Shown: positions 1 through 12,600, counted from the stretch's first letter. The stretch is 64,000 nucleotides of DNA from Maylandia zebra (GCF_041146795.1 NC_135172.1:35697623-35761622); one strand, 5' to 3'. Notes: generated by a model not told the origin, from the letters alone. Numbers and translations: made by a program.

Positions 1-529
1 GTAAACAGGGCCAATCTCCTCTTCAAGGTATCTTCTTGCGTACCTTTTGACCACTTCCAGTACAGTTATTATATTGCTCTGTGAATGCCTCATTCTGTGC
101 TCTTGCAAGCCTCTGCGACACACACACTGGATCTAATTTCATTTTGGGGAAATACCAAAAGGAGGCTAAGCGATCTGCGTGCACTGAATGTCGTCCCTCA
201 GATTCCTCAGGATGTTGCAGTATAATTTAACATTGTTAGTGCTACCTTGCTGATCAGATTCACGGTGCACAGCTTGTGCATGCTAAAGGGAAAACAAACA
301 TACTACAGCTCCTGCTTCACCTCGCCCAGTGCACCGCTTCTGGGATTGGAAACTGCGAAGCCTTCAGAGGACTGCAGTTCTGATAATCCTCCATGTTAGA
401 CTTGGGTGGAAAGAAAAGTTTATGCCTGTTTTGTGCAGCAGTTGAGGTCTGTGTGAAAATATCTGGCAAATGCAGGTGGTCAGAACACACCTTCCATGGA
501 GTGGTACCAAAATCCTCCCAATTATTGAA

Positions 530-690
530 GATAGTTAGTGGGGTTAGGTTAATTGGTGAATCTAAATTGCACAGTACATAAGTGTGTTAGACTGGTGTAG
601 CCTGCCTCTCACCCTATCGTAGCTGGGATAGGCTCCAACCTCACGCAGCCCTGAATTGGATAAGTGGAAGAAAATGAATGGATGATGTAT
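530..690 (+). repeat. 3' part of a common teleost retroposon
   Basis: The stretch reads like the 3' half of a very common fish retroposon: a 'gttagtggggttaggttaat' block, then 'gggataggctccaacc', then 'ggataagtggaagaaaatg' and a short TGGA-type tail. The 5' half is absent, as in most 5'-truncated copies. A second 3' fragment lies near 11754-11865, and a 5'-half fragment near 4074-4165. The assignment rests on remembered consensus, so the family name is left open. Confidence 0.6.
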
Positions 691-848
691 TTATTGTCAG
701 TGCCATAAATTAATTTGTCGCTGTCGTTAACGTGTTGAAACCTCAGCAGGAAATCACAGAGGCATAGCTGATGAAGAGAGGTTGTTGTGAGTGGAGTGAG
801 ATGTTTTACACAAACATAAAGCCTTGTAATAAATGTGCGTGTCCCCAG

Positions 849-941
849 GTGCGCTCCATCAGCCTGAATGTGAGGAAGAACGTCTCCCTGAACACGCTGA
901 GTCAGGACGTCCTGCTCAAAGAGTTCTCCACCATCTCCTGA
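849..941 (+). CDS. Terminal coding exon of an unidentified gene (partial)
   Basis: A strong acceptor (tgtccccag) precedes an open frame of 30 codons ending in TGA at 939-941. The peptide begins [12 protein letters not shown] and ends LLKEFSTIS, a basic and hydrophobic helical tail with no motif I can name. A second frame is also open across the exon and runs on to a TAA after the window's 'acggatgtg', but its composition looks less protein-like. A poly(A) signal follows about 960 bp downstream, which supports a real last exon. In human, KCNIP2 is flanked by ARMH3 and OGA, so one of these is a reasonable guess from gene order alone; I could not confirm either from sequence. The rest of the gene lies outside the window or in upstream DNA where I recognise no exon. 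Confidence 0.55.
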   Translation: MRSISLNVRKNVSLNTLSQDVLLKEFSTIS

Positions 942-1925
942 GAAACACCCACACTCCCTTCAACACGGATGTGTAAATATAGTTTAACACATGCAACAGA
1001 AACGATAACAATCCTGGATGGTTCTTTCCATAAATCATTTCTCATCTTCAGTGTCCTGTGAACTGGATCGGGGGATCCTGCAGAGACACTTAAAGGCTGG
1101 ATGCACCTTAAGGACAGGCCTGAAAACTCTCCAGACTTTGCTCCTTGTGCTTGTTCATGTTCGTGCTGATTTGAAGAAGTGCCCATATTGCACTGGTCCC
1201 TCACGTGCAATCAGCAGTATTGGCTGGACTGTTAACTGACACTTAAAAGTTTTGATTATGGTAGTAAAACAAAGTATTTCAGTCCTCTGGTGTCTAATCA
1301 CATTTTCTGAATCATCTGTTTAGCAGTTTGTCCTTCACGACATTAGTGATGGTGATGCTGAGCCGTTTTGAGTTTGGTGAATCTTACTGTACTCTTGAAT
1401 TAGAGCATTAGCCTTTTCTTTTCCGATCAGTGCTCGTTGCGCGAGTATTAAATTCATTCTCTACATGTTCAAGATTGAATTTGAGTATTTTTATGTACTT
1501 ACTTGCTGGCTGAGGATGCTTTGAAGTGACGGAAAGCTTTTTATTTTTGTTTTTGATGAGAGCCAATACTAACACTCACTACTGTTACTCACGTCTCCAT
1601 TATTTTAACAAATGACCTGAATGTGTTTGACGTGAGCTGTTATCATTTAGAAGAAAAACTGTTTATTAATGAAACAAAATGAGCTGTAATGTCATCATGG
1701 CTGTTGTGTCTCTGGCACACACAAGGTCTTTAGTGAGAATAGTCTCATGCGTATGCGCTCTTGAACTCACTTTTCTTCTTTCAGAACAGTTGAACTTATA
1801 TTTTTGAAAGTTGATCTGAATTATGCAATTTCTTTACCTGAAAGGTCTTCTTTCTTTCCTTCACCTCTAACCTCTGTTGGTATATTTATGTTTCTTTTTT
1901 AAATAAAGATTGGTTTCCTACTATA
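942..1925 (+). other. Predicted 3' UTR of the unidentified first gene
   Basis: From the TGA at 939-941 the + strand continues without recognisable exons to a canonical AATAAA at 1902-1907, followed by a T-rich stretch. The roughly 1-kb length is ordinary for a fish 3' UTR. The end point is approximate. Confidence 0.5.
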
Positions 1926-4073
1926 TCAGTGATTCCTCTTGACTGTTTTCACACATCGTTGAGGATCTGTGACGTTGGTCGCATTGCCGAAGTGCTAACT
2001 GATGAAAGAAACATTGAATTGTAGGGGACAGAATTCATGTCACCTGCAAGAAATATGAATGATTAAAAAAAAAGAAACCAGGAAAAATTAATGGTTCTTT
2101 CAGAGTATTTGATATATTTACTGCACTCTGCTGGGACAAACTAGCAGTGTATGAATTTATGTAGAAGGTATGACATCATCTTTATACACACATTTTTCAA
2201 AATAAAAAATAATAATAAAAATCCCCGTAAATCCAGCTTAGAGGATGAAATGAAATGAAATGAGAACAGCAGCTGCAATAAATATATCAGACTGAATGCA
2301 ACGATCCTGATGTATGATTGTAGTTGCAACATGATAATCAGTCAGAGAGATGCAATGTGATTCTGGGTCTCACATGTACCAGGCCTGTTATTCTAAACTG
2401 TGGGAACAAGTCTGTGAAAATGAGACACACACCTGATTATATAATGAGAATGTAAAATGTGTTTTGTTGCAACAGCAGAGATGTGGAAGTAGTTCATTAA
2501 AAACAAAAAATCAATAGTCTGCTGCTGAATAAACGTATTATCAGGTCATAGTTGGTGAGAAAGTGGAAACTTTCCTGCTCCAGTCTCGCTGTTCCGCCTT
2601 TTACCCTTCTTGCCCCTTCATGTTGTGAAACTAATTAGCCAGTATCTCTGATAAACTTTGTCCTCCAGCTACTTCCTAATGATGTCTGCACCCTGAGGCT
2701 CGCACAAACAACACCAGCTAAGTCTTTTGTTTCTCAAAGTAACCTAAATCTTTGGATGGAGAAAAAAAAATGCAAGCAGAGGTCAGAGAGGAGGATGGTA
2801 GAAATTGTGATAAAGGGAATAAACTGACGCTGAGAAGGTGCAGGAAATAATCTGGATGCACAGTGAGGGCAGAAGTCTGACTTTATTGAAGGGATATTTG
2901 GCAGCTGGCTTGCAGAAGTCCAGACGAATCAATAAAGGTAGTGCTTGACTTGCTTTCTTAAAACTTCTCTCCCCTGCTGCTGGAAGTTAGTTTCACACCA
3001 GGCAAGAAACAGACATGATCCTTCTGTCAGGAGATTCCTGATTGTTTTCCTTTTTCCTTCATCATCATCCAACTCATAGCATAAGAAGTCTGTGAATACA
3101 TCTTGAGGGCTTGTATTACTTATTATTGTGTTTGACTGCTTCTGGTAGCTCAGATGACGCCATTGTGGGAAAGGGTTCCTATCAACTGTGTTAATTAATC
3201 ACAAATTTATTTAGGCACACGGACTGTGTGCCTTTTTTCTGCAGGACTCCTTTAAAACAAAAGATGTAATCAATCTGATACCAAGCTAACTCCGAGTTAA
3301 TACGCAGCCTCTGGCTCTGCTGTTTGGTTTGACTTGTATGGCATTAAAGCTGCTTGCTGGTTGTCTTTGCTCCTAAATCAGATGTGACTTGTTTACTGAA
3401 TTCACACACAGTGCACACAAAAGTTCAGTGTACACAGCATACATAACACATAGGCAAATTATAGCTACTCTGGACCATCTTAATGCAGCCCACAAAGTCC
3501 CTAGTGGAATTACTTACAGTGACTCTGCACTTCTGTTCGATCTTAATTACAATGCAGTGTGTTTCATCAGTGACTTGTGCAGCGGTGCACATCAGAGAAC
3601 TAGTAAGCTGTAGTGATATTGTCCTCATAACCTGCAATCAGGTTTTAGGTAAACTCTGTGGCATTAGCATGCTGTATCTGAGTAATGATGGCACTGTGGA
3701 AACAGGAAATGTTGCTCGCCCCTGTTATTCATGTTGAGCATTTTCAGGTTTGTTTGTGTTTAGGGCCGGTTAGAATAGAAAGGAAAGTGACTGTTGCCTC
3801 AAAACGCATAAATATTGCATCACATTTGGGCCTAAAATTGAAAACTATTGAGTTGATTTGTATGAGTGGAAGTTAAAATAGAAAGAAGCAGTGATTTTAT
3901 TTTGTATGATCACCTGATTGATGATTGCTGTGATATTTAAAAATATCAGTGAAGGTATGATGAAAGTGTAAATAATCACCATTTATGCACACTTTGTTAC
4001 AGTTATAGTTGCAATCTCTCACAAACTTGTTATAGATCAATTTGACTGATGTCATTAATGCTGTAATTTAAAA
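1926..4073. other. Intergenic DNA, no gene seen
   Basis: This AT-rich intergenic DNA has only short, unsupported open frames (60-85 codons, no motifs, no splice context). No repeat with clear boundaries was recognised. Confidence 0.5.
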
Positions 4074-4600
4074 AATGAATCCAGTTGATAGCACTGTCGC
4101 CTCACAGCAAGAAAGAAAGTACGCTCTTGGACTGAGACCTCCTGGCTGGAGATCATCTGACTACAGTCATTGTTACTGAACTCAAATGTTTGCCATGTTA
4201 TTTTATCCTGCAAGATGCATCAAGCAGGAGGTGGGTACACTGGTTTTTAAACAATGCTCAGTTGGTACTTAAGGGGTCCAGAGTCACCCAAGACAATTTT
4301 CTCCACACCATTATACCAGCAGCAGCCTGATCCACTTTTACAAGGCAGGATGGATCCATGGATTCACTCTGACCCTACCTTCCAAATGTTATAGCACAAG
4401 TCGAGACTCGAAGCTCGGGGCAGTCCATTCTTCCAGAGAACAATCACACGCTAGATTTTTTCCTCTTTTGCAGCCCTTTCGCTATAAACCTAGAGATGAC
4501 TGTGTGGGAAAATCACAGGAGATCTGCAGTTTCTGAAATACTCAAACCAATTTGAAGTGGTGTGTCTAATGTAGTGGCCTGTGAGTGTATATTATATGGT
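4074..4600. repeat. Fragments of two dispersed teleost repeats
   Basis: Bases 4074-4165 contain 'gatagcactgtcgcctcac' followed by 'agcaagaaag', the 5' hallmark of the retroposon whose 3' half occurs at 530-690. Bases about 4230-4595 resemble an internally deleted copy of another common fish repeat. Its landmarks are 'caaggcaggatggatcc', 'ctgcagtttctgaaatactc' and a terminal 'gtagtggcctgtgagtgtat'. Both are diverged and non-coding. Family names are left open because they rest on memory. Confidence 0.5.
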
Positions 4601-5404
4601 CAGTTTCATCTTCACATTCAGTAAAAATCACATCAAACACAATCTTATCCTTTACCTTGAAATTCAGAAAAAATACGCTATATATTAATGTAATAAAAGT
4701 TAGAAAACTCAAAATATTAACTTTCTATTTTGTTTTTTTTGTTTGTTTAATGAGTAAAGGAACCATTACAGTGGCATTTGCTTTGTCTACAGTCCAATGT
4801 TAAGTTAACTGTGAGGTTTATACCTAACATTATCACAATTTCCAGTTTGGGACAAGTTGTTGCATGACACAAGGAAGGCTGTGACATGTTCTAGTATAAA
4901 GAAGCACAAAAGCACTGCTACCAAACCAAACACATTTCTTTTTTTGTAATATTTTGAAGAAAGACAGATGATTAGAAATTCCAAAAGAAGACAGTGGTGG
5001 TACACCACCTCCTGCTTCTCTGTCCTTTCTTAAACAACTGCTTAAAACCTTTAGGTGTCTGAGATGCAACAGCTGGGCCTTTGATACTTGCACTTACAAG
5101 TCATAGTAATCCTTAGGGAATTGTAAGGAGTAGGAATGCAGTAGTCAGATATTTATTGTCAGCTAAAATAACACAAGTTAAAATACAATTAATTTCTTTT
5201 TAGAAACATAAATTATAAAAAAAACCCATGACCATTCCTTTTCTTTCTTCATTACTAGATATCAGTCATTTTTTAACAGTAAAAGCAAAAAAGTCTTTTT
5301 TTTTTGTAGCTGCAGGTGGCTACCTGTCACTCCCATCAACACAACAGCTATTGAAACAACTTTGCTCTTTTCACATTCGCTTTTTCGTTTTTCTGCCTTT
5401 CTCA

Positions 5405-5480
5405 TAAGTAAGTAAAATTTATTTATATAGCACATTTCACAGATAAAAATCACAAAGTGCTTTACAATAAGATCAGACAT
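5405..5480. repeat. Old dispersed repeat interrupted by the Tc1 element (left half)
   Basis: The sequence 'aagtaaaatttatttatata' followed by 'gcacatttcacag' and 'cacaaagtgctttacaataa' is a widespread fish repeat. A related copy lies at 29893-29985 in a jup intron. The continuation (aattaaaagcccgtttgtat and onward) resumes at 7098, so the Tc1 element inserted inside this older repeat. Confidence 0.5.
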
Positions 5481-5481
5481 A

Positions 5482-7095
5482 CAGTGGGGCAAAAAAGTAT
5501 TTAGTCAGCCACCGATTGTGCAAGTTCCCCCACCTAAAATGATGACAGAGGTCAGTAATTTGCACCAGAGGTACACTTCAACTGTGAGAGACAGAATGTG
5601 AAAAAAAAAAAAAAAAATCCATGAATCCACATGGTAGGATTTGTAAAGAATTTATTCGTAAATCAGGGTGGAAAATAAGTATTTGGTCAATAACAAAAAT
5701 ACAACTCAATACTTTGTAACATAACCTTTGTTGGCAATAACAGAGGTCAAACGTTTACTATAGGTCTTTACCAGGTTTGCACACACAGTAGCTGGTATTT
5801 TGGCCCATTCCTCCATGCAGATCTTCTCGAGAGCAGTGATGTTTTGGGGCTGTCGCCGAGCAACACGGACTTTCAACTCCCGCCACAGATTTTCTATGGG
5901 GTTGAGGTCTGGAGACTGGCTAGGCCACTCCAGGACTTTCAAATGCTTCTTACAGAGCCACTCCTTTGTTGCCCGGGCGGTGTGTTTTGGATCATTGTCA
6001 TGTTGGAAGACCCAGCCTCGTTTCATCTTCAAAGTTCTCACTGATGGAAGGAGGTTCTGGCTCAAAATCTCACGATACATGGCCCCATTCATTCTGTCCT
6101 TAACACGGATCAGTCGTCCTGTCCCCTTGGCAGAAAAACAGCCCCATAGCATGATGTTTCCACCCCCATGCTTCACAGTAGGTATGGTGTTCTTGGGATG
6201 CAACTCAGTATTCTTCTTCCTCCAAACACGACGAGTTGAGTTTATACCAAAAAGTTCTACTTTGGTTTCATCTGACCACATGACATTCTCCCAATCCTCT
6301 GCTGTATCATCCATGTGCTCTCTGGCAAACTTCAGACGGGCCTGGACATGCACTGGCTTCAGCAGCGGAACACGTCTGGCACTGCGGGATTTGATTCCCT
6401 GCCGTTGTAGTGTGTTACTGATGGTGACCTTTGTTACTTTGGTCCCAGCTCTCTGCAGGTCATTCACCAGGTCCCCCCGTGTGGTTCTGGGATCTTTGCT
6501 CACCGTTCTCATGATCATTTTGACCCCACGGGATGAGATCTTGCGTGGAGCCCCAGATCGAGGGAGATTATCAGTGGTCTTGTATGTCTTCCATTTTCTG
6601 ATGATTGCTCCCACAGCTGATTTTTTCACACCAAGCTGCTTGCCTATTGTAGATTCACTCTTCCCAGTCTGCTGCAGGTCTACAATACTTTTCCTGGTGT
6701 CCTTCGAAAGCTCTTTGGTCTTGGCCATGGCGGAGTTTGGAGTCTGACTGTTTGAGGTTGTGGACAGGTGTCTTTTATACAGATGATGAGTTCAAACAGG
6801 TGCCATTCATACAGGTAACGAGTGGGGGACAGAAAAGCTTCTTACAGAAGACGTTACAGGTCTGTGAGAGCCAGAGATTTTCCTTGTTTGAGGTGACCAA
6901 ATACTTATTTTCCACCCTAATTTACGAATAAATTCTTTACAAATCCTACCATGTGAATTCATGGATTTTTTTTTTTCACATTCTGTCTCTCACAGTTGAA
7001 GTGTACCTCTGGTGCAAATTACTGACCTCTGTCATCATTTTAAGTGGGGGAACTTGCACAATCGGTGGCTGACTAAATACTTTTTTGCCCCACTG
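5482..7095 (-). mobile_element. Complete Tc1/mariner transposon with long TIRs (IR/DR type)
   Basis: This 1614-bp element starts and ends with CAGTGGGGC (inverted at the right) and is flanked on both sides by the TA dinucleotide typical of Tc1/mariner insertion. Terminal inverted repeats run about 209 bp (5482-5690) and 201 bp (6895-7095). By eye they differ at about three substitutions plus the length of a poly(A) run. Each TIR holds an outer core (AAGTATTTAGTCAG) and an inner core (AAGTATTTGGTCA), the two-site IR/DR arrangement known from Sleeping Beauty-like elements. The transposase lies between them on the - strand. High TIR similarity and an intact frame indicate recent insertion. Mobility itself cannot be judged from one copy. 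Confidence 0.95.
5706..6728 (-). CDS. Tc1/mariner transposase, intact, DD34E
   Basis: This uninterrupted 340-codon frame matches the usual length of fish Tc1 transposases. The first ~110 residues form the bipartite paired-like DNA-binding region: a helix-turn-helix beginning [18 protein letters not shown], then a second HTH around [21 protein letters not shown]-like linker position reads GAPRK, and a basic stretch (KSRSARR) may act as nuclear signal. The catalytic domain has its first Asp in [12 protein letters not shown] and the second in the [11 protein letters not shown] block. The Glu of NPIENLW follows with exactly 34 residues in between, giving DD34E. The glycine-rich box [11 protein letters not shown] is present. 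The start ATG is the first in frame and sits about 170 bp inside the right TIR. The enzyme would cut and paste at TA sites. All catalytic residues are present and no stop or frameshift is seen. Confidence 0.95.
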   Translation of the reverse strand: MAKTKELSKDTRKSIVDLQQTGKSESTIGKQLGVKKSAVGAIIRKWKTYKTTDNLPRSGAPRKISSRGVKMIMRTVSKDPRTTRGDLVNDLQRAGTKVTKVTISNTLQRQGIKSRSARRVPLLKPVHVQARLKFAREHMDDTAEDWENVMWSDETKVELFGINSTRRVWRKKNTELHPKNTIPTVKHGGGNIMLWGCFSAKGTGRLIRVKDRMNGAMYREILSQNLLPSVRTLKMKRGWVFQHDNDPKHTARATKEWLCKKHLKVLEWPSQSPDLNPIENLWRELKVRVARRQPQNITALEKICMEEWAKIPATVCANLVKTYSKRLTSVIANKGYVTKY

Positions 7096-7190
7096 TACAA
7101 GTTAAAATTAATTAAAAGCCCGTTTGTATAAAAATGTCTTCAGCTGCTGCTCATACACCTAATTAAAGCTGTGAGCAAGAAAAAACACAA
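7096..7190. repeat. Old dispersed repeat interrupted by the Tc1 element (right half)
   Basis: After the TA target dinucleotide, 'caagttaaaattaattaaaa' and 'gcccgtttgtataaaaatg' continue the repeat that ends at 5480. This shows the order of insertion: repeat first, Tc1 later. Confidence 0.4.
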
Positions 7191-9419
7191 TGACAAGCCT
7201 CTTATGGACACGTATTATGTTAGTTTAACCTGTTCCTGAGATAATGATGTGGTTTTGTATATACTGGGGATACTCACAGTATTTGCCCCTGTGAGTGCTA
7301 TGGAAAGAGTGACATAATATTTAACCAGCTATACTACAGTCCCCTGATATTAATCTACATGAAACCCCCTGATACATTTGTCAGCATTATGTACTGGGCA
7401 CTATATTAACTCCCTGATATAATCTCTACAGTGTGTGTTCGTGTCTGCACTGACGATGGCTTAGACGGTCGGATTGATCCAAGCCCGGGTATTTTACTGT
7501 GACAACCCATTAACGCTGCAGCGTATTTATAATGTTTCATTTAGGCATATCGCCCTTCTCATCAAATATTCATCTGAGGGGAGATTGCCTACTTTGTCTT
7601 GGCTGAACCCCCTCTGTCAACCCTATTTCTTTATTTGTGTGTTCTTGTATCTGCAGAAAACACAAGATCAACTCAGACTGAGTTGTGGAGATACATGTGA
7701 GCAGGCGCACAACTCCTTACGTCATGCGGCACCACTTTTTTGTCCTTTTCTCTGGAAGCTTGTACTTGTTGCCGGATTGTCCTGCATACTTTTACTGTAT
7801 CTGCATGCATGTGTGTGTGTGTGTGTTGCTTGCCACCTGCACTGTGCATAACTCCAGGCATCAATCAGAGCTCATTATTGGTTATCTGTCGGCTCCACTT
7901 TCCAGCCTGCAGAGGTGCTAAATGTCTCTGTAAACCCCTGTGGGAGATAAACACCATCAATACTGCGAGATTTAACAGTCCCCAGGCGCATAATATATTC
8001 AAATACCTCTCCACTGTGTTACCTCCGTCTTCTCCTATTTCTCTTTCATGTCTGTGTTCCTTCTGTTGCTTCAGCCTCCTCTTCAGATGCGCCACCATCC
8101 CTCTGTTTGATATTTTTTGCTTCACCAGACCTCTCTTTGTGTCCTACCTTTGCCTTGCGCTTTCCTCTTTTTGCAGCAGCTGATAGATATTTTCTCCCCT
8201 CCCCATCAGTCTTCTGACTGGGGACACAATAATCCCTCTCTCGCTGGCTGGTCTTTAAAGAAGCTCTACTACACCATTTATCCCCAACAAGGATTATTTC
8301 AGCTTTTCCTGGAAAAGGTATTCTCACTTACATCACTCTCTGTATGAGAGAATTCAAAGGCAAAAGTCCATTTGCTAATCATGAAAAGTGCTGCTTTTCA
8401 TGTGGAAACGACTATAAAGCTGTAAAGCTCCCATTCTAGTTTTATTATGAGCCCAAAAACTTCGAGTTATGTGGCACCGGGTCTTGAGTATTTCTTATTT
8501 TTAGCCTGAAGAAGAGAAAAATCTGAAAACAAGAAATTTGCAAAAAATAAAAAAAAAAAGTCCTTGGATGTTACTATTATCAGGTAAAGAGTTTCCGTTT
8601 GTCCAATATTCTGGTTTACTTTGGTTCTGTTTAGTGCAAGTTCTTCTACGCTGGTGAGATGGGAACCATAAAAATATTATACCCGCTGAAAATCAGTACA
8701 TTTGTCTACATGTTTTGAGTCTAATATTTTTTGATAAACCTCAAAATTCAAATTTGCCATGTGGGTAACAGAGAAAAGTTTGGTTTGAGAAACATTAGTT
8801 GCTGCATGTAATTCCAGTTGTATGTGCATATTGCTCAAATAGGCTTCAGTGCTGTTTATATAGGTGGCCAGAGGTTCATCCACCTCTTTGTTCCACCTCT
8901 GATATTCAGCTCAAAGCACAGCTGTAAAAGCTACACCCTCACAGAGATGCAACTTTATGAAAGAGTGCCTCTACAGTCTACAAAAAGCAGCTATAGCATG
9001 GTGTCTCCATGGTGTGCATTCATGGAGATAATATTCAAATATTTTTTCTACCTTGAAAAAATACGAGTGAGTCATTCTTTTACTCTGTTGAGCCAACCCA
9101 AGGACGTGAAGCTGACAGGATATTGATCCGCAAGTATTAGGATGCCGAGCGGCTCAAGTCCAAGGTGAGACCATCCATCAGAGAGCCAGGCATAGATTAG
9201 TAGGTACACACTCCCACATCCCTCTGCTGTGCCACTCCCTCTTTTGCTTCATCACTCCTCCCAGCTTTGATGGTTTACCTCTCTCTCTCTCTGTTCGCGT
9301 CTTTGCAAGGACACCTGTACACGCTCCAGCTGGCAGGCGGACTTTGGATGTTTGGCAGAAAATTAAAGTCAGCAGTACATTTGAACCTCAGATCCACTGA
9401 AGTCCTTCAAACTGTGGAC
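7191..9419. other. Intergenic DNA upstream of kcnip2
   Basis: No gene or bounded repeat is supported here. A short (GT)n run lies near 7808-7829. Open frames on both strands around 7670-8350 are low-complexity, mutually overlapping and lack motifs. The last few hundred bases before 9420 may contain kcnip2 upstream control sequence, but no specific element could be assigned. Confidence 0.4.
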
Positions 9420-9665
9420 GCTGCGCTGTTGATAAGCGCGAAGAAGAGAGAGTTGTAGTTGGGAGTGCAGGGAGCAGACAGACGAGCTTTGCGCGGACTT
9501 TTGCTTCTCCGTCGTTCATTTATTTGCAGCCCACACTGACTGATGCTCATAGAAAAGTGACATGCAATCGGGAGTGAATGCGCTGAAGTCGTAGATAAAC
9601 TGCGGCTCGCACAGATCCTGCAGGTTCAGCTTGGTGATCCGAAAAGAACTGAGAGGGAGGGAAGC
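9420..9665 (+). promoter_or_regulatory. Predicted kcnip2 5' leader with two upstream ORFs
   Basis: The region just before the kcnip2 start is richer in CpG than its surroundings. It contains two short upstream reading frames: ATG at 9543-9545 with stop at 9558-9560 (5 codons), and ATG at 9562-9564 with TAG at 9592-9594 (10 codons). Both end before the main ATG at 9666. The transcription start is not defined and no TATA box stands out. uORFs of this kind often lower translation of the main frame; that effect is inferred, not seen. Confidence 0.4.
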
Positions 9666-12600
9666 ATGAAATCCACGAGTCAGGATCAGAGTTTGTCAGA
9701 CTCCAGAGAGCTGGACAGATCTTACGACCCACTCACAGGTAGGCGTGTCGTCATGTCACTCTTGCCTTTCTTTGTTTTAATAGTATTTTTTAATGATTTG
9801 GCGCTGGCCTGGCTCAAATCTCCACTAAGAAGTGCGCCTTCACTGCGGCGATGAAAGTTTTGGTTTGACGGAAGACTTCGGCTCATTGATATTCGACTGT
9901 GGGACTTTTAACAAACCACAATCAAACAATTAGTGAGTGTCTGTGCACGTGAACTCCCTGCTCTACAGCTCCCCCAAACAGCAGCATGATCTGATTAATT
10001 ATTCAGAGTCTGATCTCACAGGTATTTTCCTTTGAAATGAACTTTACACCATCTCCCCACTTTTTGATAATAAGAATGTGAACTAATAGATCTAAAAATG
10101 TCAGGTCGCCATCATATGTTGATTATTTTTTAGTTGGAACTATAATACTACTACTACTACTACTACTAATAATAAGATAAATAATGTTCCATATGAATGG
10201 CTCAGCAAGAAGAAAATGTGTTACAATGTAAATAATAAATGGAGTTAACGTAAAGAAGTTAGTGTTTGATTTACAACTAATTGACTGTATGTGAAATAAA
10301 AGATGGGTAAATAATAGCAATAGTGGTATTATTTGAGCCATTAGCTATAAATTTAACTGAAAGCAGTCCCTTCTGTGGCCCCGTGCTACTGATCAATTAA
10401 TAATTTAACTAATGGACAGAAAATTAATCAGAAATCATTATTAATCACTGTAGAAATTTGGCAACAGCCACACGCCTATCTTTAGGTTTTCAGCTGTGTT
10501 TCTTTTCTTCTTGTTTTCAGTTTTCTAAACAAGCAGCAGTCAGAAGACATCACCATCATGCCGGTCTGCTTTTATCTGGGCACTTTCCCCACCTTACTAT
10601 TAAATAATTGACATAATGGTTCAATGAATTTGTTCCTCAAACATCAGTGCCATTAATTGGTTACAGCATAGCAACACGATTCTTCTCAGACTAGCTGAAG
10701 GAGTGAAAAATGAACAAACACATTAATTTGAAAAGAAAAAAGAAAACAAAGATTTGTTTATATGAACAAAGTAATGCTAATGAGTAGTTAGGATGATAAA
10801 AATCTCAATGTGGATTTACTGTAGTTTAGATAATCACACTGGTCGTAGGCCTTGAAGGTGAAAAGCAAGAGAACAGAAAAATATTGCAAAACAGGCTCTC
10901 GTCACCTAAAATTACATCTAGCAGTGTGAGTGTTCGTAGCCTAATTAGATCAGTGAGGCTCTTCTCTCTTTCAGACATTTCACTGGTTTATTTTTCTCAC
11001 GAGTGCTTGCAAACACAATCCTCTTTAGAGATCACACGCGCAGGTCTCTCTTTGCTTTGGCAGGCTGGCCTGTCATTTTTCTGACAGCTTCCCTAAATAG
11101 TCCTTTCCTTTAAAAATAACCACATAAATGTGTAAAAATAACCCCTTTAATATGGTGCACATAGCAGCACCATTTAGTTTTTTATATGATGTTTCTAAAG
11201 TACTGTATGAGATAGATGTTATACAGATGACAGTTTATTTCATAGCTGATAGTTGCTGTCTCAATAGCAGGTGTGATATGCACTCAGCAGCAGGTTAAAC
11301 AAACAGAGAACAGGTGCATGAGGTTTTAAGAGGTGTTTAGAAGACACAAACAAAGTGTTTTATTAAACAGTGAAGCAGAGCCCGAAGCCTCTTCCTTTCA
11401 TCTCCATGGTTTTTGTCTAACAGCAACATATGCTTATGGAAAATTATATTAAAGTGTATTTGAAATATTCATCAGATAAAATTCACACTGAACACTACAT
11501 GGTCTTTATGTCCAACCGTTCTTCTGTAAAGCTGCTGAAATCCTCATGTTGTTTACTTCTTGGTTCATGCATTATAGATACACATTCCTTTGTGCACTAC
11601 ACTTATTACAGTAGTACAGGCTGCCTGCTTCTGTGGGACAGTTAAACCATGATGTCACAGAAAAACACCGTTAAAAAGGCATTGGTTGATGGTTTGGGAA
11701 ATCTGCTTAGATTGCATATGAAATTCTTGGAAGCAGCTTGCTATGATGGGCTTGCGACTTGTCCTCTGTGCACCCGATCTCTCATCCAAAGTCAGCTGAA
11801 ATAGGCTCCAGTGCCCCCATGACCCTGGATTGAATAAGCTGTTAAGAAAATGGATGGATTTATCAGAATTCAGTTCAAAAAGTGGACCCAAATGCAGACC
11901 AGTAATGAAACAAAAGATGAGCTTTATTCAAAGGCTCAAACACAGACACCACAAACCTGGAAAAACCATGAGAAGGCAAAAAGGTGGCACGAATCACAAT
12001 TCCACAAAAGCTGCTAGAAAGACTGGGATATTCATACAAACTCATCCCATACAGAAGGAAACCAAAGGTTCAAAATATGACCAAGAATCAGGATCACTGT
12101 GGAATTTAAAGAAATCAAGGCAGAAATCATGCACTACATAAATACCAAACAGTAACTGGAACTAAAATACAAAGCTAATCCTAAAGATTGTAATAAATAT
12201 AGAATAGAAGGAACACAAGGAAGTAAACTCACCTAGAAGATCATGAAATAAAGAGAACTCGAGACTTTACTAGGTTAGAAACAAATCCACTCTGTGACTG
12301 ATTGATGGATGGATGGATGGACTTGGTACCTCAACATAAAAACTGTGAACATTTAGCCCTTTGTCCAAAGTTAAGATAATCAGTGTTAAAGCTCACTGAT
12401 GAACACATAATGTGCTTAATTAATACATTCAAACCCAAAAGGCCAGGAGCAGTTTTCACAACTTTCTACATGTTTATTAATTAAATTCGTAGGTTTTGGT
12501 AGGAAGATGTCATGTTTCAATCTTAACCTTAGTCATAATTTGGGACTAATATTTTCGTGAGTGTTGTAATTACAGACTGGCTATAAAGATGTACCGAAAT

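Noticed and set aside
5800..6747. A 315-codon open frame on the + strand
   Set aside because: It is the antisense shadow of the Tc1 transposase on the - strand, with no recognisable motifs of its own.
7670..8350. A cluster of overlapping open frames (up to 147 codons)
   Set aside because: They are serine/cysteine- or lysine/glutamate-rich and mirror each other on opposite strands, and they span a (GT)n tract. There is no evidence of a gene.
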